Below are positions 7,798 through 17,445 of a stretch of 64,000 bases of DNA, piece by piece (the first letter of the stretch is position 1; each line of letters begins with the position of its first letter). The notes beneath the pieces were generated by a model. That model was not told the DNA's origin and ran no database searches. It worked only from the letters and a program-made list of their open reading frames with translations. The position numbers were made by a program, and so were the translations under genes. This DNA comes from an uncultured Dokdonia sp. (GTDB taxonomy: Bacteria > Bacteroidota > Bacteroidia > Flavobacteriales > Flavobacteriaceae), in NCBI RefSeq assembly GCF_937910895.1, contig NZ_CALEMI010000091.1:1-64000 (forward strand), written 5' to 3'.

Positions 7798-10700
7798 ATG
7801 GATCCCAAGAAAAACAAAAATGTGGATAAGGAGTTTGTCTTATCCAGTTGGGCAATAGACAACCCAACAATTATTTATGTCTTGATGGCATTATTCTTAG
7901 TCCTTGGATTAGTTGCCTATTTTGGAATGCCTCGTGAGAATTTCCCAGAAATTAATGAGACCAAAATCTATATCTCTGCACCCTATCCTGGAAATACTGC
8001 CGAAGATATAGAACGCCTTATCGTAGATCCATTGGAAGATAAATTACAAAACATTTCTGGTGTGGTAGAAATTATCTCTACAGCTCAGGAAGATTATGCG
8101 ATTATTACTGTTGAGTTTGAAGAAAAATTTACCGTCGCCGAAGCAAAGCAAAAAGTAAAAGATGAGGTAGATAGCGAGACCTCAAATGAAGACTGGCCTA
8201 CCTTTAACGGTGCTAAAGTAGAGCCTAATGTTTTTGACCTAAGTATCTCTGAAGAAACCCCTATTCTTAATGTAAATATCTCTGGAGATTATAGAGTAGA
8301 ACAACTTAAAGAGTATGCAGAATATCTTCAAGATGAAATAGAAGCCCTTAAAGAAATTAAAGCGGCAGATATCCGTGGCGCTCAGGAAAAAGAGGTGCAA
8401 GTTGCTGTAGATATTTATAAAATGATGGCTGCAAAAATCAGTTTTGATGATATCATTAATACGATACGTAATGAGAATATGACACTTTCTGCTGGTAACT
8501 TAGTTACTAGTGGGCAACGTCGTACCATTCGTATTACGGGAGAAATTGAAAATCCATCAGACCTTAATGACTTTGTCGTAAAGTCAGAAAAAGGGGCTGT
8601 CTACTTAAAAGATATCGCTGAAGTCACCTTTAGTGAAGAAGACAAAACTACCTACGCCAGAGATCTTACACTTGAAGAAGGAGAGCGTGTGACAGACGAA
8701 GAGGTAAGTGAAAGTGTGGTGATGTTAGACGTAAAAAAGCGTTCTGGAAAAAACATGATTGAAGCTGTAGAGCAAATTGATGAGATTATAAAAAATGCAA
8801 AGGCTAATGTTTTTCCTCCTGATTTAAAGATTGCTGTTGCCAATGACCAAAGTGAAAAAACGGTTAACCAAGTAAATGATCTTGTAAACAATATTATTTT
8901 CGGGATTATTCTTGTAGTAGGCGTCTTGATGTTTTTCTTAGGTTTTAGAAATGCTCTCTTTGTAGGATTTGCCATCCCGATGTCTATGTTTATGAGTTTT
9001 ATGATTCTAAACTTAATGGGCTATACGATGAATACCATGATTCTTTTTGCACTCATTATGGGATTAGGAATGCTGGTAGATAATGGAATTGTGGTGGTAG
9101 AAAACGTCTATCGACTCATGGATGAAGAAGGTATGTCCCGTATTGAAGCGGCCAAAAAGGGAATTGGAGAAATCGCTTTTCCTATCATTATTTCGACGCT
9201 TACAACAGTTGCCGCTTTTGTTCCTTTAGGAATGTGGCCTGGTGTGATGGGACAATTTATGATTTATTTTCCTATCACACTTTCTGTCGTATTAGGATCT
9301 TCCCTATTTGTAGCGATTTTTATCAATTCGATGTTAGTGTCTAAGTTTATGAAAGTTGACGAGACGCCACTTTCTCGTCGGTTTTTGATTAGAACCTCTC
9401 TTATTATGCTACCTATCGGATTGCTGATCCTTTTTGTAGGAGGTCCTGTAAGCGGTTTAGGAAGTTTAGTACTTGTAACGATTATTTTTATGTGGGTTTA
9501 CCGTTACTTCTTAATGGGGGCTACAGCCGTTTTCCAGCGTAGGTTTTTAACATGGCTAGAACGTAAGTACCAAGGGTTTTTAAGTTGGTCCATTAAAGGA
9601 TGGAAACCTGGGTTGTTTGTAGGAGGTATCTTCTTACTACTTATTGTCACTTTTATGGCTTTTGGTGCCTCTGTAGAATCAAAACGAACCAGTATTGAGT
9701 TTTTCCCAGATAATACCCCTAACCAAATTATCGTTTACATAGAGTATCCAGAAGGAACTGCCATTGCTAAGACCAATGAGATTACAAAAGAAATAGAACG
9801 TCGTGTTTTTAAAATCTTTAATGATGAGGCTTATCTGAAAGGAAAAGATTATAATTTCTTGGTAGAAACATCGGTTTCTCAAGTTGGAGAAGGCGCTGGG
9901 AATCCTCAAACAGATGGAGGAAGTGCTGCCGAGATGCCACATCGATCTAAGATTACAGCCACGATGCGAGAATATAAATTTCGTAACGGAGCCGATAGTG
10001 AAGAGTTGCGTTCTAAAGTACAAAAAGCGATTAAAGGTATCTATCCAGGTATTGCGATCTCTGTAGAGAAAGATGCCGTAGGACCTCCAGCGGGATATCC
10101 TATCAATATTGAACTAGAGGGTAAAGATTATGATGAACTTATTGTCGCTGCCGAAGCGATGCGTAATTACATCAATACCAAAAATATTGCTGGTATTGAC
10201 GAGCTTAAGATTGATGTAAATAAAGGAAAACCAGGTACACAAGTAATAGTAGATCGTCAAAAATCTGGGGAGCTTGGTGTTCCTACAGGAATGGTTGGAA
10301 ATCAATTACGCCGTTCTATTTTTGGCGATAAAGCTGGGGTTTATAAGAAAGACGGAGATGATTACGATATTTATGTTCGCTTTAATGAAGACCAACGCTA
10401 TGATCGTTCTGCCTTATTTAATCAGAATATTACATTCAGAGATCCTGCTACTGGACAAATAAAAGAAGTACCTGTAGCCGCTGTTACTAAAACAAAAAAC
10501 ACCTCCTCCTTTAGTGCTATCAAGCATCGTGATACGAGACGTGTTGTTACAGTATACTCTGCTTTAGCACCTGGCTATACAGATGCAGGCGCTATTGTAA
10601 GTCAGGTACAAGCTGAAATGGACAATCCTGATGCCGAAGATCTTGTTCCTAGTACTATTAAGGTAAATTACACAGGGCAAATAGAAGAGCAAAATAAGCA

Positions 10701-11427
10701 AATGGAATTTTTAATGGGAGCCTTTTTTGCAGGACTAGGACTCATCTTCTTTTTATTGATTTTCCAATTTAGCTCTATCTCAAAACCTATGATCATCATG
10801 ATCGCGATCTTTTTGAGCTTTATAGGTGTTTTTGGTGGTATTCTAATTACGGGAGCTCCTTTTGTCATTATGATGACCATGATGGGTATTATTTCGCTCG
10901 CAGGGATTGTGGTAAATAATGGAGTGGTACTCCTAGATTACACCCAGCTTTTAATAGATCGTAAACTCGTTGCCTTAGATCTACCAAAAAAGTCATTACT
11001 TCCTAAAGAAGAAGTTGCAAAACTCATCGTACAAGCTGGACGTGCACGTTTACGTCCTGTAATTTTAACGGCAATTACTACCGTATTAGGATTGATTCCT
11101 CTCGCAGTAGGTATTAACATTGACTTTTTTGGTTTATTCCAAAGTTTTGATCCTGGTATTTATATAGGAGGTGATAACGTAATTTTCTGGGGGCCTCTTG
11201 CATGGGCCGTAATTTACGGACTTATTATCGCTACATTCTTAACACTCATTATCGTACCTCTATTGTTTTATATTGTATACCGTATTAAACTTTATTTTAG
11301 AGGAGCTGCGGTTATAGATGGAAGTCCAGAAGATACGCTCGCAAGTGATGAAGAAATAGCAGATGAACTAGAAAATAATATATTGGATAATGAGTCTTTT
11401 AACTATCCGATCCCTGAAGGAGAATAA
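7798..11427 (+). CDS. RND-family efflux transporter permease (AcrB/MdtB-like)
   Basis: 1209 residues, longer than the usual ~1040. It is an inner-membrane proton-driven exporter. The N-terminal TM segment (IIYVLMALFLVLGLVAYFGM), two large periplasmic porter regions and the TM4 motif GMLVDNGIVVVENVYR (Asp for the proton relay) are visible, with the pseudo-duplicate GIVVNNGVVLLDY in the second half. The extra length comes from an additional hydrophobic insertion around residues 520-590 between the two halves, and an acidic cytosolic tail after residue ~1160. The substrate cannot be read from sequence. Confidence 0.93.
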   Translation: MDPKKNKNVDKEFVLSSWAIDNPTIIYVLMALFLVLGLVAYFGMPRENFPEINETKIYISAPYPGNTAEDIERLIVDPLEDKLQNISGVVEIISTAQEDYAIITVEFEEKFTVAEAKQKVKDEVDSETSNEDWPTFNGAKVEPNVFDLSISEETPILNVNISGDYRVEQLKEYAEYLQDEIEALKEIKAADIRGAQEKEVQVAVDIYKMMAAKISFDDIINTIRNENMTLSAGNLVTSGQRRTIRITGEIENPSDLNDFVVKSEKGAVYLKDIAEVTFSEEDKTTYARDLTLEEGERVTDEEVSESVVMLDVKKRSGKNMIEAVEQIDEIIKNAKANVFPPDLKIAVANDQSEKTVNQVNDLVNNIIFGIILVVGVLMFFLGFRNALFVGFAIPMSMFMSFMILNLMGYTMNTMILFALIMGLGMLVDNGIVVVENVYRLMDEEGMSRIEAAKKGIGEIAFPIIISTLTTVAAFVPLGMWPGVMGQFMIYFPITLSVVLGSSLFVAIFINSMLVSKFMKVDETPLSRRFLIRTSLIMLPIGLLILFVGGPVSGLGSLVLVTIIFMWVYRYFLMGATAVFQRRFLTWLERKYQGFLSWSIKGWKPGLFVGGIFLLLIVTFMAFGASVESKRTSIEFFPDNTPNQIIVYIEYPEGTAIAKTNEITKEIERRVFKIFNDEAYLKGKDYNFLVETSVSQVGEGAGNPQTDGGSAAEMPHRSKITATMREYKFRNGADSEELRSKVQKAIKGIYPGIAISVEKDAVGPPAGYPINIELEGKDYDELIVAAEAMRNYINTKNIAGIDELKIDVNKGKPGTQVIVDRQKSGELGVPTGMVGNQLRRSIFGDKAGVYKKDGDDYDIYVRFNEDQRYDRSALFNQNITFRDPATGQIKEVPVAAVTKTKNTSSFSAIKHRDTRRVVTVYSALAPGYTDAGAIVSQVQAEMDNPDAEDLVPSTIKVNYTGQIEEQNKQMEFLMGAFFAGLGLIFFLLIFQFSSISKPMIIMIAIFLSFIGVFGGILITGAPFVIMMTMMGIISLAGIVVNNGVVLLDYTQLLIDRKLVALDLPKKSLLPKEEVAKLIVQAGRARLRPVILTAITTVLGLIPLAVGINIDFFGLFQSFDPGIYIGGDNVIFWGPLAWAVIYGLIIATFLTLIIVPLLFYIVYRIKLYFRGAAVIDGSPEDTLASDEEIADELENNILDNESFNYPIPEGE

Positions 11428-11452
11428 ATAACTTTCTCCTTAATAAATAGAT

Positions 11453-11482
11453 AAAAACGCTGGTAAATTACTGGCGTTTTTT
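11453..11482 (+). terminator. Rho-independent terminator after the efflux operon
   Basis: AAAACGC and GCGTTTT arms enclose a 13-nt loop and run into a T stretch. It lies 25 nt after the RND stop. Confidence 0.75.
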
Positions 11483-11518
11483 GTTTGTGTCTATATTGTA
11501 TAAGAGATTTCTGTGTAC

Positions 11519-11534
11519 GCTTTCGCGAAAGCGC
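11519..11534. repeat. TTTCGCGAAA-core palindrome (intergenic)
   Basis: CGCTTTCGCGAAAGCG between the RND terminator and the promoter of the DUF4199 gene (TATATTTG at 11561-11568). Confidence 0.8.
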
Positions 11535-11603
11535 ATATAGTTTTAACATCATATTAAACGTATATTTGATTGATTTTACGTAAATTTTAAAACAAAAACT
11601 ATT

Positions 11604-12098
11604 ATGATGTCCAAATTTACACTCTCTATACGTTATGCAATTGTAATCAGTGGTTTGCTTATTAGTTATTTTCTGATCATTTCTCTATTCGGGTGGCATA
11701 CCAATCCGCTGTTTAGTTTATTTAATGGCGTGATTACAGGCTTTGGAATTTATGAAGTGATTAAGGGATATAAATTAAGGGAAAAAGAGGCTTTCACGTA
11801 TGCTAAAGGTTTTACCACAGGAATCGTAACTGGGTTTATTGCTACCTTATTATTCACCTTATTTTTTGGAATTTATGCAGGGAATATAAACCCTGAATTT
11901 ACAGATAGCTTTATGGGGCCTTGGGGAAGTTCTACCAGTTTGGGAATTATCTTATTTACCGTAGCTATTGGAGGCTTTGCTACTACGGCGGTATTCACAC
12001 TTTCTTTTATGCAATTATTTAAAAAGAGCTGGAATACCACAAAATCAGAAAGTACTCCGCAAATTAGAAGTGAGGAAGTAGCCGATTTAAAGAAATAA
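11604..12098 (+). CDS. DUF4199 membrane protein
   Basis: 164 residues with four predicted TM helices (about residues 10-30, 35-52, 68-95 and 110-135), the layout of DUF4199 proteins, which are common in Bacteroidota and of unknown function. The region between helices 2 and 3 (YKLREKEAFTYAKGFTTG) is the family's most conserved part. TATATTTG at 11561-11568 is a good -7 promoter element. Monocistronic, judging by its convergent neighbour. Confidence 0.8.
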   Translation: MMSKFTLSIRYAIVISGLLISYFLIISLFGWHTNPLFSLFNGVITGFGIYEVIKGYKLREKEAFTYAKGFTTGIVTGFIATLLFTLFFGIYAGNINPEFTDSFMGPWGSSTSLGIILFTVAIGGFATTAVFTLSFMQLFKKSWNTTKSESTPQIRSEEVADLKK

Positions 12099-12131
12099 TA
12101 CGCTTCTTAAACATATATTTTTAATACACCA

Positions 12132-12917
12132 TCAACGCACTTGAAGATGAATGTGGTCATCGTGACGCACGGCGTGGCACCCATGATATCGAATTTTAGG
12201 ATGTCTTACGTTCATTCTATCTCTTAGGTGTGGCTCTATAAATATTTTAGAAATTGTCGGTTCTTCGGTAAGAAGTTGTATTATATTTTTTGTTCCCTTT
12301 TTAGAGAAATTAAGATCTGAATGAATTGTTCCAAATGTGAGGTACTTAGAGAAATCATACTGCCAATAGTCCTTCTCTTTACACACTGAGATTTGATCAT
12401 ATTCTGCCGTTGATGGACCAGCAAAAATACCATATCCGCTTACAGATGGTTTATCATTTAGGATAGTTCCTTTAGCATCTTCATAGAGTAAAGATATATC
12501 TAGCTTTTTACCATCTTTATGACTTAAGTGTGGTGGCAACGGAAAGCCATCAAAAAAAGGAAAATTAGAATCGAGACAATGTATTTCTACGTTTGGATAG
12601 GTTTTTAAAAATTTCTCTGATACGTTAGCTAGTACATTATTGACTTCTGGAATCACATAATTCCTGTTGGCTAAAGATGTAAAAAGCGTATGGATCTTGA
12701 TGGTGTCTGTCGTCTTAATTTTTTCTCTTCCAAAAAGAGGTGCGACATAGGGAACAATAGCGTACGTACTAAGGAGATATAGTACGACAAATGCGATCCA
12801 CTTCTTTAAGATACTTTTTCTGTATATTATCTTGGCAATAAGATATACAACACCTCCTATTTGTGTGGTAATCGTAAGTACTAAAATCCATAGTACATTC
12901 AAGAAAAGTTTACCCAT
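12132..12917 (-). CDS. Membrane-anchored MepA/M15-like (LAS-fold) murein peptidase
   Basis: 261 residues. The N-terminal ~60 residues hold two hydrophobic segments (about 5-30 and 40-60). The periplasmic part carries the LAS zinc-peptidase pattern: His133 and Asp140 in LSHKDGKKLDIS, and a C-terminal HDDHIHLQVR (His252, His255, His257) close to the H-D-x-H-x-H-V-R of penicillin-insensitive murein endopeptidases. A role in cutting peptidoglycan cross-links is likely. It overlaps the upstream waaA by 8 nt, so it is co-translated with a lipid A core enzyme, in keeping with an envelope function. Confidence 0.72.
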   Translation of the reverse strand: MGKLFLNVLWILVLTITTQIGGVVYLIAKIIYRKSILKKWIAFVVLYLLSTYAIVPYVAPLFGREKIKTTDTIKIHTLFTSLANRNYVIPEVNNVLANVSEKFLKTYPNVEIHCLDSNFPFFDGFPLPPHLSHKDGKKLDISLLYEDAKGTILNDKPSVSGYGIFAGPSTAEYDQISVCKEKDYWQYDFSKYLTFGTIHSDLNFSKKGTKNIIQLLTEEPTISKIFIEPHLRDRMNVRHPKIRYHGCHAVRHDDHIHLQVR

Positions 12918-14151
12918 GAAGACTCGCTATATACTTCATAACGGTTTTGGTTGCTCCCGTATTACTATTAATAAAATGTCCAGCAATCATACCTGTTTGC
13001 ATTCTAAATTTTTGATCTGACAATAATTTGTGTAAGATCTCATCAAGTTCCTTTTGATTTGAAATTGTATACAATCCTGCTAATTGCTGTAATCTTTTTG
13101 CTTCTGGAAATTTTTCAAAATGATTTCCTATAGCAATCGGAATCCCGAAAGTAGCGGGTTCTAATATGTTATGTAATCCTGTTGTTCCTAGTGCTCCGCC
13201 TATGTATGCAACATCTGCATAGCTATATATTTTTGTGAGCAATCCTATGGTATTTATTATAAACACATCATACTCAGAAAGCATTTTTCCTTCCTTCTCA
13301 GAAAACAAAACGGTCTTTACTTTCAATTTTTGCCGGAGTGCCACAATCTTCTCTGGTTTTATTTGATGTGGAGCAATAATGAACTTAGCCATCCCTTGAT
13401 GCCTATTTATAAAAGAGGCAAATACTTCTTCATCTTCTGGCCAAGTACTGCCACAAACCACACACAGTTGGTCTGCTTTAAACGCTGAAATAAATTCTAA
13501 GGTATTATCCATTTCTATTTGACGAGAGACACGGTCAAAACGGGTATCACCACTCACGGTGACAGGCTGTAAATTCAATGCTTCGGCGGCTATAAGAGAG
13601 GCGTTGTCTTGAACAAAAAAATGATCAAAAGCGTCAAGACTTTTAAGCATCCACTTCCCGTACCATTTAAAAAAAGGTTGATTTTCTCTAAAAACTCCAG
13701 ACAAGAGAACGGTTCGTATGTTTCGTTTTTTAAGCTCCGTAAGATAGTTAGGCCAAAATTCGTATTTAATAAAAAACACTAATTCTGGATGGATAAGGTC
13801 TATAAATGTACGTGCATTTGCTGGTGTATCTAGGGGTAAGTAGGTGGTCGCTTTCGCGAAAGCGTTATTTTTCTTAACCTCATATCCAGAGGGCGAAAAG
13901 AACGTAATGACCAACTTGTATTCTGGATAGTGTTTTATAATTTCTTCCATCACAGGAACGCCCTGCTCATACTCTCCAAGGGAAGCCGCGTGAAACCAGA
14001 TGATCCTATCTTGATCTGTAATTTGTTCTCTGAGTATTGAAAAAACATCTTTCCTACCGCTTACAAATAGCTTCATCTTTGAGCTAAAAAGTCCAGAAAT
14101 AGGCAAAATCGCTTGTACAATAGAGATGATAATGGAATAGAGACGACGCAT
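12910..14151 (-). CDS. waaA: 3-deoxy-D-manno-octulosonic acid (Kdo) transferase
   Basis: 413 residues, GT30 family. It transfers Kdo from CMP-Kdo to lipid IVA at the inner face of the cytoplasmic membrane. Recognised by the N-terminal anchor, WFHAASLGEYEQGVPVMEEI (conserved acceptor-site Glu), VLLSGVFRENQPFFKWYGKW and the C-terminal GGALGTTGLHNILEPATFGIP donor site. One in-frame palindrome (13849-13864) is read as AFAKA. It is divergent from the aminotransferase gene, and its 3' end overlaps the murein-peptidase-like gene. Confidence 0.93.
   Translation of the reverse strand: MRRLYSIIISIVQAILPISGLFSSKMKLFVSGRKDVFSILREQITDQDRIIWFHAASLGEYEQGVPVMEEIIKHYPEYKLVITFFSPSGYEVKKNNAFAKATTYLPLDTPANARTFIDLIHPELVFFIKYEFWPNYLTELKKRNIRTVLLSGVFRENQPFFKWYGKWMLKSLDAFDHFFVQDNASLIAAEALNLQPVTVSGDTRFDRVSRQIEMDNTLEFISAFKADQLCVVCGSTWPEDEEVFASFINRHQGMAKFIIAPHQIKPEKIVALRQKLKVKTVLFSEKEGKMLSEYDVFIINTIGLLTKIYSYADVAYIGGALGTTGLHNILEPATFGIPIAIGNHFEKFPEAKRLQQLAGLYTISNQKELDEILHKLLSDQKFRMQTGMIAGHFINSNTGATKTVMKYIASLHG
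13849..13864. repeat. TTTCGCGAAA-core palindrome (coding)
   Basis: CGCTTTCGCGAAAGCG inside waaA, read on the minus strand as AFAKA. Confidence 0.8.
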
Positions 14152-14284
14152 ACCATGCTAAAATAGCGCTTTGTCCTAAAATACATTGTTGAAAGGGACG
14201 AGTTTTTGTATTTTCGTTACAACTTTCTTAATTGAAAACACAATCAATCTTATCTCTATAAAGAGTAAAAACTCTTATGCATCT

Positions 14285-15418
14285 ATGAAAAAGATCCAAA
14301 TGGTTGACCTCAAGGGTCAATATCAAAAAATAAAGGAACGCGTTGACGCGTCTGTACAAGAAGTTATTGAATCTACTGCTTTTATAAATGGTCCTGAAGT
14401 ACACGCATTTCAAAAAGAACTAGAAGAATATTTAGGCGTAAAGCACGTGATTCCTTGTGCCAATGGAACCGATGCGTTACAAATTGCCATGATGGGACTC
14501 GGTTTAGAACCTGGAGATGAAGTGATCACAGCAGATTTTACATTTGCTGCTACAGTAGAAGTGATTGCTTTATTACGTCTTACTCCTGTGCTTGTTGATG
14601 TACATCCTACCAATTTTAACATAGACATTGAAGCCGTTAAAAAGGCAATTACTCCTAAAACAAAAGCTATTGTTCCTGTGCATCTTTTTGGAATGGTAGC
14701 AAATATGGATGCGATTATGAATCTTGCTAAAGAGCATAATCTATATGTGATAGAAGACAACGCACAAGGTATTGGATCTACATACACAGGACGAGATGGC
14801 AAAAAACTAAAAACAGGTGGGATAGGTCACGTGGGTACGACCTCATTTTTTCCTTCTAAGAATTTAGGGTGTTATGGAGATGGAGGTGCTATCTTTACCA
14901 ATGATGATGATCTTGCTCACACTATAAGAGGAATTGTAAATCACGGGATGTATGTACGATATCATCACGATGTTGTGGGTGTAAATAGTAGATTGGATTC
15001 TATACAGGCTACTGTTTTGCGTGCAAAATTACCTCACTTGGACGATTATAATACAGCACGTAGGGAAGCCGCTCGCAAATACACTGCTGCATTTATAAAT
15101 CAGGAAAAAATTATTACTCCTATGATTTGTGACAGTTGTGATTGTCACGTATTTCATCAATATACGTTGCGTATAATAGATGCAGATCGTGATGCTCTTG
15201 TAGCGCACTTACAAGAGAAACAAATTCCTTGTGGTGTATATTATCCTATCCCATTACATAAACAAAAAGCATATTTGGACGACCGTTACCATGAAGCTGA
15301 TTTTACAGTAACCAACCAATTGGTACAAGGTGTGATCTCACTTCCTATGCATACAGAACTTGATGATGAACAAATCGAATTTATTACGACGACGATTATT
15401 GATTTTGTAAATAAGTAA
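14285..15418 (+). CDS. DegT/DnrJ/EryC1-type sugar aminotransferase
   Basis: 377 residues from the ATG at 14285. The frame is open back to a TTG at 14186, but the added residues fit no family N-terminus, and MKKIQMVDLKGQY is the usual start. A PLP enzyme: Asp158 in IEDNAQG contacts the pyridine nitrogen and Lys192 in FFPSKNLG forms the internal aldimine. It aminates keto-sugar nucleotides for LPS or O-antigen. The closest types I know are WbpE/WlbC-like enzymes, but the exact substrate is not resolved. It lies divergent from waaA, consistent with envelope sugar synthesis. Confidence 0.88.
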   Translation: MKKIQMVDLKGQYQKIKERVDASVQEVIESTAFINGPEVHAFQKELEEYLGVKHVIPCANGTDALQIAMMGLGLEPGDEVITADFTFAATVEVIALLRLTPVLVDVHPTNFNIDIEAVKKAITPKTKAIVPVHLFGMVANMDAIMNLAKEHNLYVIEDNAQGIGSTYTGRDGKKLKTGGIGHVGTTSFFPSKNLGCYGDGGAIFTNDDDLAHTIRGIVNHGMYVRYHHDVVGVNSRLDSIQATVLRAKLPHLDDYNTARREAARKYTAAFINQEKIITPMICDSCDCHVFHQYTLRIIDADRDALVAHLQEKQIPCGVYYPIPLHKQKAYLDDRYHEADFTVTNQLVQGVISLPMHTELDDEQIEFITTTIIDFVNK

Positions 15419-15466
15419 CCACAATACACTTTTTTAAACTAAAGTCTCATTCCTAAAAACCAACCC

Positions 15467-16747
15467 ATGAAAAAAATCATTTTACTGCTGTGTATCCTTT
15501 TTGTAGGGGTCACTTCTTTTGCACAAGAAACTACTCTTTTACATTGTGGTAAATTGATAGATACAGAAAAGGGTACAGTTGTTACGGAACGTACGATTGT
15601 TGTACAAGGAAATAAAATTGTATCGATTGATAAGGGGTATACATCACCTAAAAAAAATCAGATAGTTGTTGACCTCACTTCAAAAACAGTCATGCCTGGT
15701 CTTATAGATATGCATGTTCATATTGAAGGAGAAACAAGTCCGACGCGATATATTGAACCTTTTACAAAAAATGAGGCAGATGTTGCTTTTACCTCTTCAG
15801 AGATCGCAGAGCGCACCCTAATGGCTGGATTTACAACCGTACGTGACTTAGGAGGGAGTGGTGTAAACGTTTCCTTACGTAATGCTATTAATAAAGGAAC
15901 GATTGATGGTCCTCGTATTTTTACTGCTGAAAAAGCCATAGGTACAACAGGAGGTCACGCCGATCCTACCAACGGATACAAAAAAGACCTCATGGGAGAT
16001 CCGGGACCAGCTGATGGGGTCATTAATAGCCCCGCAGATGCTCGTAAAGCAGTTCGCCAGCGTTATAAAAACGGAGCAGATTTAATTAAAATCACAGCTA
16101 CAGGAGGTGTCTTGAGCGTTAGCAAAAATGGAGTAAATCCTCAATTTACTCAAGAAGAGATTAATGAGATTGTAAAAACAGCTAAAGAATATGGGATGAG
16201 TGTTGCTGCTCACGCCCACGGAATAGAAGGAATGCAACGTGCTATAAAGGGTGGTGTTACTACCATTGAGCACGGCTCCTTAATGGATAAAGAGACCGCT
16301 GCTCTTATGAAACAATACGACACCTATCTAGTTCCCACTTTATCTGCGGGTCGTTATGTAAGACAACAAGCGGATATTCCTGGATATTATCCTGCTATTA
16401 TTATTCCTAAAATTATGAAAGTAGATGCTGGCATACGCCAAACCATGAAAATGGTCGCAGAAGAAGGTGTCAATATTGCTTTTGGAACTGATGCAGGTGT
16501 GTTTCCTCACGGAGAAAATGCTAAAGAGTTTATCTATATGGTAGAAACAGGATGGTCTGAAATGTTTTCTATTCAATCTGCTACTATAACAAATGCAAAA
16601 GTTCTTGATATGAAAGGACAGCTAGGAGAACTAAAAGAAGGATATCTAGCCGATATTATTGCTGTAGATGGAAATCCTATTGAAGATATTTCTGTTATGA
16701 CAGCTGTTTCTTTTGTCATGAAGAATGGTGTGATTTATAAAAAATAG
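15467..16747 (+). CDS. Exported amidohydrolase (imidazolonepropionase / Xaa-Pro dipeptidase-like)
   Basis: 426 residues with a cleavable signal peptide (ending TSFAQ), so periplasmic or secreted. The amidohydrolase superfamily motifs are in order: DMHVHIEG (metal His pair) near residue 81, a Lys in ADLIKITATGG near 203 that could be the carboxylated bridging Lys, HAHGIEG near 247, IEHGS near 268, and GTDAG near 338 with the catalytic Asp. Members hydrolyse cyclic amides or prolyl dipeptides; the substrate cannot be chosen here. Stands 48 nt downstream of the aminotransferase. Confidence 0.88.
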   Translation: MKKIILLLCILFVGVTSFAQETTLLHCGKLIDTEKGTVVTERTIVVQGNKIVSIDKGYTSPKKNQIVVDLTSKTVMPGLIDMHVHIEGETSPTRYIEPFTKNEADVAFTSSEIAERTLMAGFTTVRDLGGSGVNVSLRNAINKGTIDGPRIFTAEKAIGTTGGHADPTNGYKKDLMGDPGPADGVINSPADARKAVRQRYKNGADLIKITATGGVLSVSKNGVNPQFTQEEINEIVKTAKEYGMSVAAHAHGIEGMQRAIKGGVTTIEHGSLMDKETAALMKQYDTYLVPTLSAGRYVRQQADIPGYYPAIIIPKIMKVDAGIRQTMKMVAEEGVNIAFGTDAGVFPHGENAKEFIYMVETGWSEMFSIQSATITNAKVLDMKGQLGELKEGYLADIIAVDGNPIEDISVMTAVSFVMKNGVIYKK

Positions 16748-16859
16748 ATTACTGATTTTTATATTTTGGAATAGCCTTGTAGTGAGTCTATGGGAAAATC
16801 CCACAACTTTTGCATTTGATCCCTAAATAATTCTTATTCAATATTTTGGATATGAAAAA

Positions 16860-16899
16860 AGCTTTAAATAGCCCTCAAGTCGAGGGCTATTTTAAAGCT
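16860..16899 (+). terminator. Long stem-loop, likely terminator of the amidohydrolase gene
   Basis: 17-18-nt arms with one bulge around a 5-nt loop, 112 nt after the amidohydrolase stop. A run of eight T follows 14 nt later, so it is not a textbook U-tract terminator; a structured 3' end is equally possible. Confidence 0.5.
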
Positions 16900-17277
16900 G
16901 GGGGAAGATTGGTTTTTTTTAATGATTGTATAGACGACAAGCCCCTAAACTCTCTTAATCTATTACAATACATTAAATAAGCTACTTGAACACTCAAAAC
17001 CAACGATTGTAATTTTCAATCATACAACGTATACTAATTACTAGTAGATTGAAAAATGTGTATTTTATGTACTTAGCAAAGTATAATATACTTCTCCTTA
17101 TCTGTTATCTAATTTAAGAAGCAGTTCTGAATATTTCTTCGGGTATGCTGGCAAAAATTTTACGGGTTTACCGTAAATTAAGCTGTTTATAGCCATTTTG
17201 GATAATTACGTCTTCTAGTTTGGACATCTTAGGTGATTTTTCTGCTCATTTGTAAGAATTATATTTCATCTGTTTTT

Positions 17278-17292
17278 GCTTTCGCGAAAGCG
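17278..17292. repeat. TTTCGCGAAA-core palindrome (intergenic)
   Basis: GCTTTCGCGAAAGCG, 51 nt from the 25-bp inverted repeat. Confidence 0.8.
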
Positions 17293-17343
17293 TATATATA
17301 AAGATTTTATTATGAAGTAAGTAGATGTCTTTATATATTATAT

Positions 17344-17395
17344 AAAAAACACATCCAGTATATTATTTTGAAATAATATACTGGATGTGTTTTTT
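17344..17395. terminator. Perfect 25-bp inverted repeat, bidirectional terminator
   Basis: Arms of 25 nt (AAAAAACACATCC...TATTATTT and its exact complement) around a 2-nt centre, with an A-run on one end and a T-run on the other. It lies between convergent genes and is well placed to end the NarL-type regulator transcript on the minus strand. Confidence 0.8.
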
Positions 17396-17445
17396 TAGAA
17401 ATTACTCAAATAAGTACTGAGTAAAGAGTATGAATGCGATATTTT

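Larger units (their letters stand above)
16748..17343. other. Intergenic region with long hairpin
   Basis: About 600 nt without a gene. 16860-16899 forms a hairpin with 17-18-nt arms (AGCTTTAAATAGCCCTC, loop AAGTC, and its complement with one extra T), followed closely by a T-run; it may end transcription of the amidohydrolase gene. A palindrome copy is at 17278-17292. Nothing else recognised. Confidence 0.5.

Noticed and set aside
10668-11120. Minus-strand open frames under the RND, amidohydrolase, era and cas9 genes
   Set aside because: Shadows of long, well-recognised genes; no start, motif or spacing supports them.
14186-14284. N-terminal extension of the DegT-type aminotransferase from a TTG
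   Set aside because: 33 extra residues fit no family member; the ATG at 14285 gives the normal start.
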